NCBI GenBank assembly: GCA_030066905.1
Contig: JASJAR010000004.1
Span: 1-64,000, forward strand
From: Paracoccaceae bacterium
GTDB taxonomy: Bacteria > Pseudomonadota > Alphaproteobacteria > Rhodobacterales > Rhodobacteraceae
Length of the DNA stretch: 64,000 nt
Direction of reading: 5' to 3'
The position numbers were made by a program, and so were the translations under genes. This document shows, one piece after another, positions 46,473 to 55,096 of this stretch. Within the stretch, counting starts at the first letter, position 1. Each line of letters opens with the position of its first letter. The notes under the pieces are model-generated. The model saw only the letters and a program-made list of their open reading frames with translations, made no database searches and had not been told where the DNA came from.

Positions 46473-46496
46473 CCGTAGGGCGGGCTTCAGCCCGCC
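46473..46496 (+). repeat. REP palindrome, copy 1
   Basis: CCGTAGGGCGGGCTTCAGCC followed by CGCC: a GGCGGGCT/AGCCCGCC-type hairpin with the CCGTAG head. It lies in the 433-bp gap 46394-46826, which holds three such elements and no gene that I can see. Confidence 0.85.
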
Positions 46497-46654
46497 AATC
46501 CCCTCGCCCCGACGCGTTCCACAAAACAACCGGGGCCAATCCCGCAGGTGCGCACAACCGGCTGCAACCGTCTCGCGGGGCCTCAGCCCCACTTGGCCCC
46601 CCACCCTCGGGCCGGGCGCGACGCTCTCCAAGATGAGCTGAACTTTGACCCCAT

Positions 46655-46680
46655 CCGTAGGGTGGGTTTTCAACCCACCA
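46655..46680 (+). repeat. REP palindrome, copy 2
   Basis: CCGTAGGGTGGGTTTTCAAC then CCACCA. It has the same CCGTAG head and hairpin layout as copy 1, but the stem is GGTGGGTT/AACCCACC. Confidence 0.85.
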
Positions 46681-46785
46681 AACCCCTCACGAAAACAAAT
46701 TCGACAACATCCAAACAATTTCCCCGACCGTGTACCCCGTGCCCGCGATCCGCGTCGGCATAAACAAGCCAAACCTCAACCCGAT

Positions 46786-46811
46786 CCGTAGGGTGGGTTT
46801 TTCAACCCACC
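46786..46811 (+). repeat. REP palindrome, copy 3
   Basis: CCGTAGGGTGGGTTTTTCAA then CCCACC. It is nearly identical to copy 2, 131 bp away in direct orientation, and 16 bp from the stop of the Ala/Ser-repeat gene. Confidence 0.85.
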
Positions 46812-46826
46812 ACTTGGTCCCAGCGC

Positions 46827-48254
<1,428 letters not shown>

Positions 48255-48265
48255 AGCTCACCCCC

Positions 48266-48640
48266 TCACCGCACCCCCCAAAGACGCCCACCCGGCGCCA
48301 CCTCAACCACCGCCACGAATACCCCACCCTCCGCCGAACCCAAAACCGCCAGCGGATTGCCCCCCCGGTCGACTACAAACCGGTAAACCACCCCACCACC
48401 CGCCCCCCGGGCCACCTCAACCGAACTCGTCTGCGACAGCACCGAAAACGCGTGCGCCAGGCAGTCCCAATCGATCTCGCCAAAGCGCTCCTCATTGGCC
48501 CCCAAATGCGCCGCGACCCGGGCCTCAAGTGCGGTATCCGACCAAACCCGGGTGATGTCGCTCTGAAACGCCAAACACGCCGCCGCCGCCGGTCCCGCCC
48601 AAAGCGCCAAGGCCAACAACCCAGCCGCCAGGGCCTTCAC
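48266..48640 (-). CDS. Small exported protein upstream of the Ala/Ser-repeat gene
   Basis: A 124-residue protein from a GTG at 48640: a signal peptide ([20 protein letters not shown]), then [60 protein letters not shown] and [20 protein letters not shown]. Two Cys in the mature part may pair. No family is recognised. It diverges from lepA (start 48740) and is followed on the same strand, 11 bp later, by the repeat protein. A longer frame into lepA is rejected because the signal peptide fixes the start. Confidence 0.7.
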   Translation of the reverse strand: MKALAAGLLALALWAGPAAAACLAFQSDITRVWSDTALEARVAAHLGANEERFGEIDWDCLAHAFSVLSQTSSVEVARGAGGGVVYRFVVDRGGNPLAVLGSAEGGVFVAVVEVAPGGRLWGVR

Positions 48641-48739
48641 ACCCCGCGCAAGCCGGAGCGCACGGGATGCCAAAACCCCAGGGCCACACGCCCAACGCAG
48701 CCCCTCGACAAGGCCCTGAAACCGCTCCATATCCCGACC

Positions 48740-50539
48740 ATGACCGACCCGCGCCGCATCCGCAACTTCTCCATCGTCGCCCATATCGACCACGGGAAAT
48801 CCACCCTGGCCGACCGGCTCATTCAGCTCACCGGCACCGTCGCCGCGCGCGACATGAAGGAACAGCTCCTCGACGCAATGGACATCGAGCGCGAGCGCGG
48901 CATTACCATCAAGGCCAACACCGTGCGCATCGAATACCCCGCAGGTGACGGCGAGACCTATATCCTCAACCTCATCGACACGCCGGGCCATGTCGACTTC
49001 GCCTACGAGGTCTCGCGGTCCATGCAAGCCGTCGAGGGCTCGCTTCTGGTGGTGGACGCCACCCAAGGCGTCGAGGCCCAGACGCTCGCCAATGTCTACC
49101 AGGCCATCGACGCCGACCACGAGATCGTGCCCGTCCTCAACAAGATCGACCTGCCCGCGGCCGATTGCGACCGGGTCTCGGAACAAATCGAAGACGTCAT
49201 CGGTATCGACGCCACGGACGCGGTGCAAATCTCGGCCAAAACCGGCCTCGGCATCCCGGACGTCCTCGAAGCCATCGTCCACCGCCTCCCCGCGCCGTCA
49301 GGCGACCGCACCGCCCCCCTCAAAGCCATGCTCGTCGACAGCTGGTACGACCCCTATCTCGGCGTCGTCGTCCTCATCCGCGTCATCGACGGGGTGATCC
49401 GTAAAGGCGACCGCATCACCATGATGCAAACCGGCGCCAAATACGGCATCGACAAGCTCGCCGTCCTGCGCCCTGAAATGCGCGACATCCCCGAGCTCGG
49501 CCCCGGCGAAATCGGCATCCTCACAGCCTCCATCAAACAGGTCCGCGACACCCGCGTGGGCGACACCATCACCCACGAAAAGGGCGGCACCACCGACCCG
49601 CTCCCGGGCTTCAAACCCTCCCAACCGGTGGTCTTCTGCGGCCTCTTCCCGGTGGACTCTGCGGAATTCGAAGACCTCCGCGACGCCATCGAAAAACTGG
49701 CCCTCAACGACGCCTCCTTCACCTCAGAAATGGAAACCAGCGCGGCCTTGGGCTTCGGCTTCCGCTGCGGCTTCCTCGGCCTTCTCCACCTCGAAGTCAT
49801 CCGCGACCGCATCGAGCGCGAATACGGCATCGACCTCATCACCACCGCGCCGTCGGTCATCTACCACGTCTACATGCGAGACGGCGCCAAGATCGACCTT
49901 CACAACCCCGCCGACATGCCCGACCTCACCCATGTCGACCGCCTCGAAGAGCCCCGCATCAAGGCCACGATCCTGGTGCCCGACGAGTACCTCGGCGATG
50001 TCCTCAAGCTCTGCCAAGACCGCCGCGGCGAACAGCTCGACCTCACCTATGCCGGCTCCCGCGCCATGGTCGTCTACGACCTGCCCCTCAACGAAGTGGT
50101 GTTCGACTTCTACGACCGCCTAAAATCGGTGACCAAGGGCTACGCGAGCTTCGACTACCAGATGACCGGCTACCGTGCGGACAACCTCGTCAAAATGCAG
50201 GTGCTGGTAAACGAAGAACCCGTCGACGCGCTCGCCATGATGGTCCACCGCGACCGCGCCGAAATGCGGGGCCGCGCGATGGTCGAAAAACTCAAAGACC
50301 TTATCCCCCGCCACATGTTCAAAATCCCGATCCAGGCGGCGATTGGCGGGAAGGTCATCGCCCGGGAGACCCTGGCGGCCTTGCGGAAAGACGTGACCGC
50401 GAAATGCTACGGCGGCGATGCGACCCGGAAGAAGAAGCTTCTGGAGAAGCAGAAGGCGGGGAAGAAGAAGATGAGGCAGTTCGGGAAGGTGGATATCCCG
50501 CAGGAGGCTTTTATCAATGCGTTGAAGATGGATGGGTGA
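48740..50539 (+). CDS. lepA: Elongation factor 4 (LepA)
   Basis: Translational GTPase that acts on stalled or initiating ribosomes. 599 residues, the standard length. Seen: [20 protein letters not shown] (P-loop), [13 protein letters not shown] (switch I), [20 protein letters not shown] (G3), LNKIDLPAA (G4), the EF-G-like domains II, III and V ([40 protein letters not shown]) and the LepA-specific C-terminus ([38 protein letters not shown]). ATG 48740. Third-position usage changes from C-rich to G-rich at about 50340. Confidence 0.98.
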   Translation: MTDPRRIRNFSIVAHIDHGKSTLADRLIQLTGTVAARDMKEQLLDAMDIERERGITIKANTVRIEYPAGDGETYILNLIDTPGHVDFAYEVSRSMQAVEGSLLVVDATQGVEAQTLANVYQAIDADHEIVPVLNKIDLPAADCDRVSEQIEDVIGIDATDAVQISAKTGLGIPDVLEAIVHRLPAPSGDRTAPLKAMLVDSWYDPYLGVVVLIRVIDGVIRKGDRITMMQTGAKYGIDKLAVLRPEMRDIPELGPGEIGILTASIKQVRDTRVGDTITHEKGGTTDPLPGFKPSQPVVFCGLFPVDSAEFEDLRDAIEKLALNDASFTSEMETSAALGFGFRCGFLGLLHLEVIRDRIEREYGIDLITTAPSVIYHVYMRDGAKIDLHNPADMPDLTHVDRLEEPRIKATILVPDEYLGDVLKLCQDRRGEQLDLTYAGSRAMVVYDLPLNEVVFDFYDRLKSVTKGYASFDYQMTGYRADNLVKMQVLVNEEPVDALAMMVHRDRAEMRGRAMVEKLKDLIPRHMFKIPIQAAIGGKVIARETLAALRKDVTAKCYGGDATRKKKLLEKQKAGKKKMRQFGKVDIPQEAFINALKMDG

Positions 50540-50592
50540 AGGATATCGGCGATGGGCATCAACGCCCGAGAAGCAAATCGCTTCTATTTAGA

Positions 50593-51618
50593 CTATTCTT
50601 GTTTGTTTCTCCAGATCAGTTTGATAATTCTATCGCCGCCGAAGAGAGCCATAAGTATTGGGGTGGCTGTTGTCATGTGGGCTCCCGCCGTTGAAAACAG
50701 GGCAATACTTGCGAGCATGGCTGGCATTTTTGCACAGTAGAATAATGCATCGTCCTGATTTTTAGAGAGAAATTGAAGGACTCTATCGCGCAGTTCCTGC
50801 GTCTTCTGCGACAGATCTTCAGCCGATTGCTGGGAGCTATCGCTCCCTAATTCAGCCAAGCCGGATGCAAGCTCGCCCAACGAATCGGCCAGCTCTTCTA
50901 AAAAGTCCAATTGCCTGGCAAACGCCTTTTGTTCTTCATCCGTTCTGAAATTCGGTCTCTTTGCGGACAAGTTGTCAACTTCCGCTTTGACTTGAAGCTC
51001 GATCGAACGTGCCAATAGTGCCAGAGATCCATCGTCCCGTTTGAGTCGCAGGGTTATGCTTCTGTGTTCGTTGGTATCTTCTTGTTCGCTTGATGGTTCG
51101 TCCTGCAATTCAATGTCGCTAGGTTTTTCAATGAACCTCACATCAGATAGTTCGAGATTTACCTCTGAGTTTGACACTCTTTTGGATACTCCGTGCGCGA
51201 TAAAGTTAACTGCATCGTATCGTGTCATATCTTGTTCTCTTAGGAACATCGCCGCCTTGGACTCTCTTTCAGCAAACACAGCAACCAATACATTTCGTCC
51301 TGAAACAAATTCTCTTCCACTTGATTGAACATGGATAGCGGCCCTTTGAATCACTCTTTGAAAAGCCGCTGTTGGAACCGCTTCGGAGTCGCTCCGGTCA
51401 CTCTTAAGTGAAGAAAGGTCGTTGTTGATGTAATATAGTAGTCTTTCCCTAAGCATCGCCAAATCAGCATTGCATTCTACGATAACTCTTGCTGCGCTGG
51501 ACTCATGCGTCAGAGCGAGTAACAGGTGTTCAAGTGTCGCAAGCTCATGTGAACGCTCGTTAGCAACGGCTAATCCATACTTAATTGCGTTTTCCAACGA
51601 GCTAGTGAAACTGGGCAA
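50593..51618 (-). CDS. Stand-alone ClpA N-domain protein with helical linker and C-terminal membrane segment
   Basis: A 341-residue protein from a TTG start. Residues 1-145 match the double Clp-N repeat of ClpA: PSFTSSLENAIKYGLAVANE, RSHELATLEHLLLALTHESS, AAFQRVIQRAAIHVQSSGRE and DMTRYDAVNFIAHGVSKRVS. In ClpA this is followed by two AAA+ modules, but here no Walker motif follows. Instead come an acidic linker (DIELQDEPSSEQEDTNEH), a helical region (LDFLEELADSLGELASGLAE) and a hydrophobic C-terminus (MPAMLASIALFSTAGAHMTT through ILMALFGGDRIIKLIW). Base composition is visibly more AT-rich than in all neighbours, pointing to recent transfer. It may tether ClpS or substrates at the membrane (speculation). 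No good Shine-Dalgarno is seen. Confidence 0.85.
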   Translation of the reverse strand: MPSFTSSLENAIKYGLAVANERSHELATLEHLLLALTHESSAARVIVECNADLAMLRERLLYYINNDLSSLKSDRSDSEAVPTAAFQRVIQRAAIHVQSSGREFVSGRNVLVAVFAERESKAAMFLREQDMTRYDAVNFIAHGVSKRVSNSEVNLELSDVRFIEKPSDIELQDEPSSEQEDTNEHRSITLRLKRDDGSLALLARSIELQVKAEVDNLSAKRPNFRTDEEQKAFARQLDFLEELADSLGELASGLAELGSDSSQQSAEDLSQKTQELRDRVLQFLSKNQDDALFYCAKMPAMLASIALFSTAGAHMTTATPILMALFGGDRIIKLIWRNKQE

Positions 51619-51777
51619 GAAAGATAGTATCCTATGGTAGAAGTTGATCTAGCGGGACTGATCAAACGAGGTTAGAACTTCGTAATCGGCCGAGCAAGCG
51701 CAGTAATGGCAGCAAGTGTTGCGCGGCCATCAACTCGCCATCCTACCCCGCAACTGGCGCTGCCCCATCCCCGAAAC

Positions 51778-51838
51778 CGTAGGGCGGGGTTCACCCCGCC
51801 ACCCCCCGCGCATCACGGCGGGGTGAACCCCGCCCTAC
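51778..51838. repeat. Inverted pair of REP palindromes (BIME-like) at the RAYT 3' end
   Basis: CCGTAGGGCGGGGTTCACCC (then CGCC) and, after a 17-base spacer, its inverted partner GGCGGGGTGAACCCCGCCCT (then AC). The right arm reaches into the RAYT gene and supplies its TAG stop. Single-stranded hairpins of this type are the known substrates of RAYT enzymes. Confidence 0.9.
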
Positions 51839-52365
51839 AAAGCCAAATCCATCCCCGGCGCGAACCGCGCATCGAAATGCACCGACGAATACGGCCAATC
51901 CTCCGGCGTCTCGACAAACCCATGCTTCACCGGATTGATCCAACAATACCGCACATGCGCCGCATAATCCGCCTCGTCGCGAATGTGGTGCTCCCAAAAC
52001 CGGGGCTGCCACAACCCAACCTCACCCTTCCGCCGTAGGGCGGGGTTTACCCCGCCGTTCGCCCGTCCCACCGGCTCCGGCGGGATAAATCCCGCCCTAC
52101 GGCATGACATCGAAAACCGCGCCTTGATCGCGCCCCACCGCACCGAATAGTCCGCGTCCCCCTCGGGCAACGTCCAAACGCAATGCAAATGATCGGGCAA
52201 CACGACCCATGCATCGATCCCAAACGGACGCTCTCCTTTCGTCACCCACACCGCCTCGCGCAACCGCCCGACCTCGTTCACCAAAACCGACGATCCACGC
52301 ATCGCCAGCGCAACGGTGAAAAACACCCGCGCGCCATCCACCTTCGGTCTGCGATACTCCGGCAT
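51835..52365 (-). CDS. REP-associated tyrosine transposase (RAYT), interrupted in frame by a REP pair
   Basis: A 176-residue Y1/HUH-type nuclease of the IS200-like RAYT group, which cuts and moves REP hairpins. Seen: an N-terminal YRRPKVDGARVFFTVALAMR, DAWVVLPDHLHCVWTLPEGD with the HLH (HUH) metal histidines at residues 59-61, and a C-terminal FWEHHIRDEADYAAHVRYCW then INPVKHG, which carries the catalytic Tyr. Residues about 88-112 (CRRAGFIPPEPVGRANGGVN) are encoded by a REP pair lying between the normal KARFS and VGLWQPRFWEH blocks. The stop codon is the TAG of another REP. GGGAGAGGA precedes the ATG. Confidence 0.9.
   Translation of the reverse strand: MPEYRRPKVDGARVFFTVALAMRGSSVLVNEVGRLREAVWVTKGERPFGIDAWVVLPDHLHCVWTLPEGDADYSVRWGAIKARFSMSCRRAGFIPPEPVGRANGGVNPALRRKGEVGLWQPRFWEHHIRDEADYAAHVRYCWINPVKHGFVETPEDWPYSSVHFDARFAPGMDLAL
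52033..52102. repeat. REP pair inside the RAYT coding sequence
   Basis: CCGTAGGGCGGGGTTTACCC (then CGCC) and the inverted GGCGGGATAAATCCCGCCCT (then ACGG), separated by 22 bases. It adds about 25 codons to the RAYT gene without breaking the frame. Confidence 0.9.
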
Positions 52366-52489
52366 TCCTCTCCCATGCCGGACCGTGGTTAACGATGGGT
52401 GAAATCACGCGCCCTCGGCGCTCTTGACCCACGTCAACGCCCCCTTTTCCCCAAGCCCCTAACTTCCCTCCCAAAAAGGGAGACCACCG

Positions 52490-52804
52490 ATGCCCGACCT
52501 CGCGGCCGCAAAGACACTGCTCAAAAACCGCCGTGCCGAACTCCTCGGCGAGCTTCACACCATCGAGGACGCCCTCGACGACCCCGTCCCGAAGGACTGG
52601 GAAGACGCCGCCGTGGAGCGGCAGGGCGACGAGGTGCTCCATGCCCTCGGCGACCACGACAAGGCCGAGATCCGCCAGATCGACGCCGCGCTCGGCCGGA
52701 TCGAGGAGGGCAGTTACGGGCAATGCACGAAATGCGGCAACGACATCAGCCCCGAACGGCTCGCCGCCCTTCCCGCGACGCCGTTCTGCAAATCCTGCGC
52801 CTGA
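52490..52804 (+). CDS. TraR/DksA family zinc-finger protein
   Basis: A 104-residue DksA-like protein that would bind in the RNA polymerase secondary channel and adjust transcription. Seen: an N-terminal coiled coil (KTLLKNRRAELLGELHTIED, DAAVERQGDEVLHALGDHDK), AEIRQIDAALGRIEEGSYGQ and the four-Cys zinc finger [20 protein letters not shown] then FCKSC. It is shorter than DksA proper, so the coiled-coil tip may differ. GGGAGACC precedes the ATG. Confidence 0.92.
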   Translation: MPDLAAAKTLLKNRRAELLGELHTIEDALDDPVPKDWEDAAVERQGDEVLHALGDHDKAEIRQIDAALGRIEEGSYGQCTKCGNDISPERLAALPATPFCKSCA

Positions 52805-52891
52805 GGCCCGCGTGTCACCCTTCCGCCCCGGCGCATTGCCGGACAAGGTGCCATACGCCTGCTATACGGTTTGCAGACAGCTGCCCGACGC

Positions 52892-53038
52892 TCAGAACAG
52901 CCCGTCGCCGCCCTGGTTTTCCTCGGCCACCTCGTCGGCAACCACGGCGCCCGTCGCGCCGGCGAGAAGCGGTGCCACGCAGCCCGAGACCGCCGAACCC
53001 AGGATGAGGAAGAGGAGGGCGAGGGCCGGGCGGGTCAT
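52892..53038 (-). CDS. Very small lipoprotein (48 residues)
   Basis: The peptide is MTRPALALLFLILGSAVSGC followed by VAPLLAGATGAVVADEVAEE and NQGGDGLF. The VSGC is a lipobox, so the mature protein would be a 29-residue lipid-anchored peptide. AAGGAACGCCACC before the ATG is a good ribosome-binding site at the right distance. It is too short for standard ORF cut-offs but fits all coding signals. Function unknown. It converges with the DksA-like gene. Confidence 0.7.
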   Translation of the reverse strand: MTRPALALLFLILGSAVSGCVAPLLAGATGAVVADEVAEENQGGDGLF

Positions 53039-53913
53039 GGTGGCGTTCCTTTGCTGTGCTGGGTCAACCTAGCCTCACCGGCGACCCCCGGCAATGGCCG
53101 GTGATTCCCGCAATCGGGCCCCTCGGCGAGGCAACGCGGCCGGTTTTCAAACCGATGCATTTTTGAGCGAATGTCCCGGTGGAACCTCTTGGCGCGGCAT
53201 CGGAATCCGGGGTTTTCCACAGGATATCCGCAGGAGCTATCAACATCTTATCCCCAAGAAAATAAGGGGTCCGGCGCAAAAATCCTTGGCAATGGCAGCG
53301 GCAAATGTAACGAATTGATCACCGCAGAGGTTCCCAGAACCGAAGCGGGCGCAGAAGGCCCCTCGGGCCCGGAGCGAAGGAAAGGGTTTCGGCCCGGAAC
53401 GGAGCGAGGGGTCGTGGGCGGTGAGAGCGGCGCCCTTGGGTGGTCGAGCTTGCCGGACACGGGTCGGTTGCGGGCAGGCCGGGGTGGCAACAGCCCGGGT
53501 TGTCGCCGGACGGGGAGGCAACGAACCGAACGGCCGCGGGTGTCCGCGAGGGCAGTCGTATGCTGGGCCAACGCCCCTTGGGGGGAAGGTTCAGGAAGGC
53601 GTCAGGAGCGTCCCCCAGGGATGCATGCAAGGACCGCGTCTGAGCACCTGGCGCCTTTTCCCCTTCCCATAACTCGATGATTTTGAATGGCAAACGGGGC
53701 CCCGCTCTGGCAAGGCCCCGTTGTCGGCGTCCGCCGATGCATGTGCCGCGTCTGCACCTGTGGATAAGTCGATACACCGGCAAGACGGATAGATCAACAG
53801 GATATAGCGCGTCGCTCTGCCGTCGGCGCAACATATGCAGTGATCGCCCGCGCGGCTGCGACCGGTTGTCCGCCCGCCGTCGCAGTGGCCGGGCATGACT
53901 TTTGCGCCGATTC
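53039..53913. other. Non-coding stretch with inverted repeats and DnaA-box-like sites; no convincing gene
   Basis: About 0.9 kb without a supportable ORF. Visible structure: CGGACAC (53454-53460) / GTGTCCG (53540-53546) enclosing a nested GTTGC/GCAAC pair and several GGGC/GCCC arms, suggestive of a structured RNA around 53430-53640; ACGGGGCC (53694-53701) / GGCCCCGT (53714-53721), a stable hairpin; and DnaA-box-like TTTTCCACA (53213-53221), TTATCCCCA (53248-53256) and TGTGGATAA (53759-53767). It lacks the tmRNA, RNase P or SRP RNA signatures I know. Confidence 0.45.
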
Positions 53914-53935
53914 GGTGTAACGTTCAGTTTACACC
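53914..53935. promoter_or_regulatory. Perfect palindromic operator (TGT-N12-ACA type) before the second DUF6455 gene
   Basis: GGTGTAA-N8-TTACACC forms a perfect 7+7 dyad ending 13 bp before the ATG, directly upstream of AAGGAGG. It contains TGT-N12-ACA, the consensus of PpsR/CrtJ, the aerobic repressor of photosynthesis genes in Rhodobacter. Other dyad-binding repressors are equally possible on sequence alone. Confidence 0.5.
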
Positions 53936-53948
53936 TAAGGAGGGCGTC

Positions 53949-54239
53949 ATGTCGGAAGTACTGGCACGGGTCGCGGCGGGTTTCGATCGTCGGATGGCGC
54001 TTCGGCGGCGGATGCTCTCTCATCTCGATGTCGATCTCGCTGCCGAGGAGGCGCCCGTATTCTATGACGAATTGCGGCAGACGCTTCTGGGGTACGGGGG
54101 ATGCACCTGCTGTGCGGAATGCGATGGGTGGCTAACGCTGGAGCGTCCCGGCGTTCCAGCCTTCTGTCTGGCGCGAGAGGCGTTTCTGACGATCTCAGAG
54201 GCCAGCACCCGCCGGTGTTCCCGGCGGGAAGTCGCCTGA
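53949..54239 (+). CDS. DUF6455-like small cysteine protein, second copy
   Basis: A 96-residue protein: VAAGFDRRMALRRRMLSHLD, VFYDELRQTLLGYGGCTCCA, ECDGWLTLERPGVPAFCLAR, EAFLTISEAS. Helices followed by a Cys cluster (CTCC, C, C) recall the 17737 gene, and I assign it to the same family with less certainty. The perfect AAGGAGG and an adjacent palindromic operator show that it is a regulated gene. Function unknown. Confidence 0.75.
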   Translation: MSEVLARVAAGFDRRMALRRRMLSHLDVDLAAEEAPVFYDELRQTLLGYGGCTCCAECDGWLTLERPGVPAFCLAREAFLTISEASTRRCSRREVA

Positions 54240-54327
54240 CGGAGACGCTGGGCCACCGGATGGCTCGTGGCGGCGCCCTCGATCCGCCACAATCCTCCAA
54301 CAGACTGCCCGCGAAAGGGGTTTCGCG

Positions 54328-54507
54328 ATGCAGAAGCTACTTCTTGCGGGGCTTGTTGCCGGGGCGGGCTATTTCGCGTGGGTCGAGTATGGCGGCAACG
54401 GAACCGTCTCCGTCTCCTCCACGGGCAGCGGTGGGCCGGGGTTCTCGCAGTTCGGCAAGACCGCCGGCAAGGTGGCAGGAAGCGCCGTCGGCGCGGTGAC
54501 AAACTAG
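54328..54507 (+). CDS. Small single-pass or exported hypothetical protein (59 residues)
   Basis: MQKLLLAGLVAGAGYFAWVE then YGGNGTVSVSSTGSGGPGFS and KTAGKVAGSAVGAVTN. The N-terminal hydrophobic helix could be a signal anchor, and the rest is Gly/Ser-rich. AAAGGGG stands before the ATG. It lies 88 bp after the DUF6455-like gene in the same direction. Just beyond it a CGGGCG/CGCCCG hairpin (54531-54545) may end the transcript. Confidence 0.6.
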   Translation: MQKLLLAGLVAGAGYFAWVEYGGNGTVSVSSTGSGGPGFSQFGKTAGKVAGSAVGAVTN

Positions 54508-54604
54508 GCCGTTGCGGGGAAGGCCCGGTCCGGGCGTTTCGCCCGAAACGGCATAGGCGCGGCGACGCATGCTGCTATGGTGACGCCAGAGTCAGAAGGT
54601 GCGG

Positions 54605-55096
54605 ATGCCCGTAGCGAGCGGATATTCGAAAACCCAGATCAGGCTTCACTGGATCACGGTGGGGCTGGTTCTTCTCCAGTACGTCTTTCATGACGGTATC
54701 GCGGACGCGTTCGAAGCGGGGCTCGACACCGGGACCATGACCATGAGCCTGCCCGTGGCGCTCCATATGGGCGGCGGTATGTTCATTCTCGGGATCGTGC
54801 TCTACCGGCTGTTTCTGAGGTCCTCCCACGGCGCGCCGCCACCCCCCGAGGCCGAACCGGGCTGGGCGCGGCTTGCGGCCAGGGGCGCCCATTGGGGCTT
54901 TTACGCGGTCCTGATCCTCTTGCCGGTCACCGGTGCCGTGGCCTGGGCACAAGCGTCCCAAGCGGCCGGCGACGCCCATGAGCTTTTGCGCGCTTTGCTC
55001 CTGTTGCTCATCCTCGCCCATATCGTTGCCGTTCTCATCCACCAGTTCGTCTGGAAGACCGGGCTCATGGACCGGATGCGCCGTCCGTCATCGTGA
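54605..55096 (+). CDS. Cytochrome b561 family protein
   Basis: A 163-residue four-helix di-heme cytochrome b, likely quinol-linked electron carrier in the inner membrane. Seen: YSKTQIRLHWITVGLVLLQY (first heme His), SLPVALHMGGGMFILGIVLY (His in helix 2), WARLAARGAHWGFYAVLILL (His, helix 3) and LLLILAHIVAVLIHQFVWKT (paired His, helix 4). ATG 54605 with GAAGG upstream is preferred over a GTG at 54599. The 3' end overlaps the convergent hydrolase by 32 bp. Confidence 0.92.
   Translation: MPVASGYSKTQIRLHWITVGLVLLQYVFHDGIADAFEAGLDTGTMTMSLPVALHMGGGMFILGIVLYRLFLRSSHGAPPPPEAEPGWARLAARGAHWGFYAVLILLPVTGAVAWAQASQAAGDAHELLRALLLLLILAHIVAVLIHQFVWKTGLMDRMRRPSS

Noticed and set aside
48452-48739. N-terminal extension of lepA and overlapping longer minus-strand frame
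   Set aside because: LepA starts at [19 protein letters not shown]; the 96-codon extension is not conserved sequence. The minus-strand signal peptide gene (48266-48640) explains the other frame.
53213-53767. Origin of replication
   Set aside because: Only three scattered DnaA-like boxes, with no AT-rich unwinding element and no dnaA, hemE or parAB context.
53319-54023. Minus-strand ORF of 234 codons in the gene-free stretch
   Set aside because: Arg/Pro-rich random composition, no motif, no ribosome-binding site, and it overlaps a well-supported gene start at 53949.
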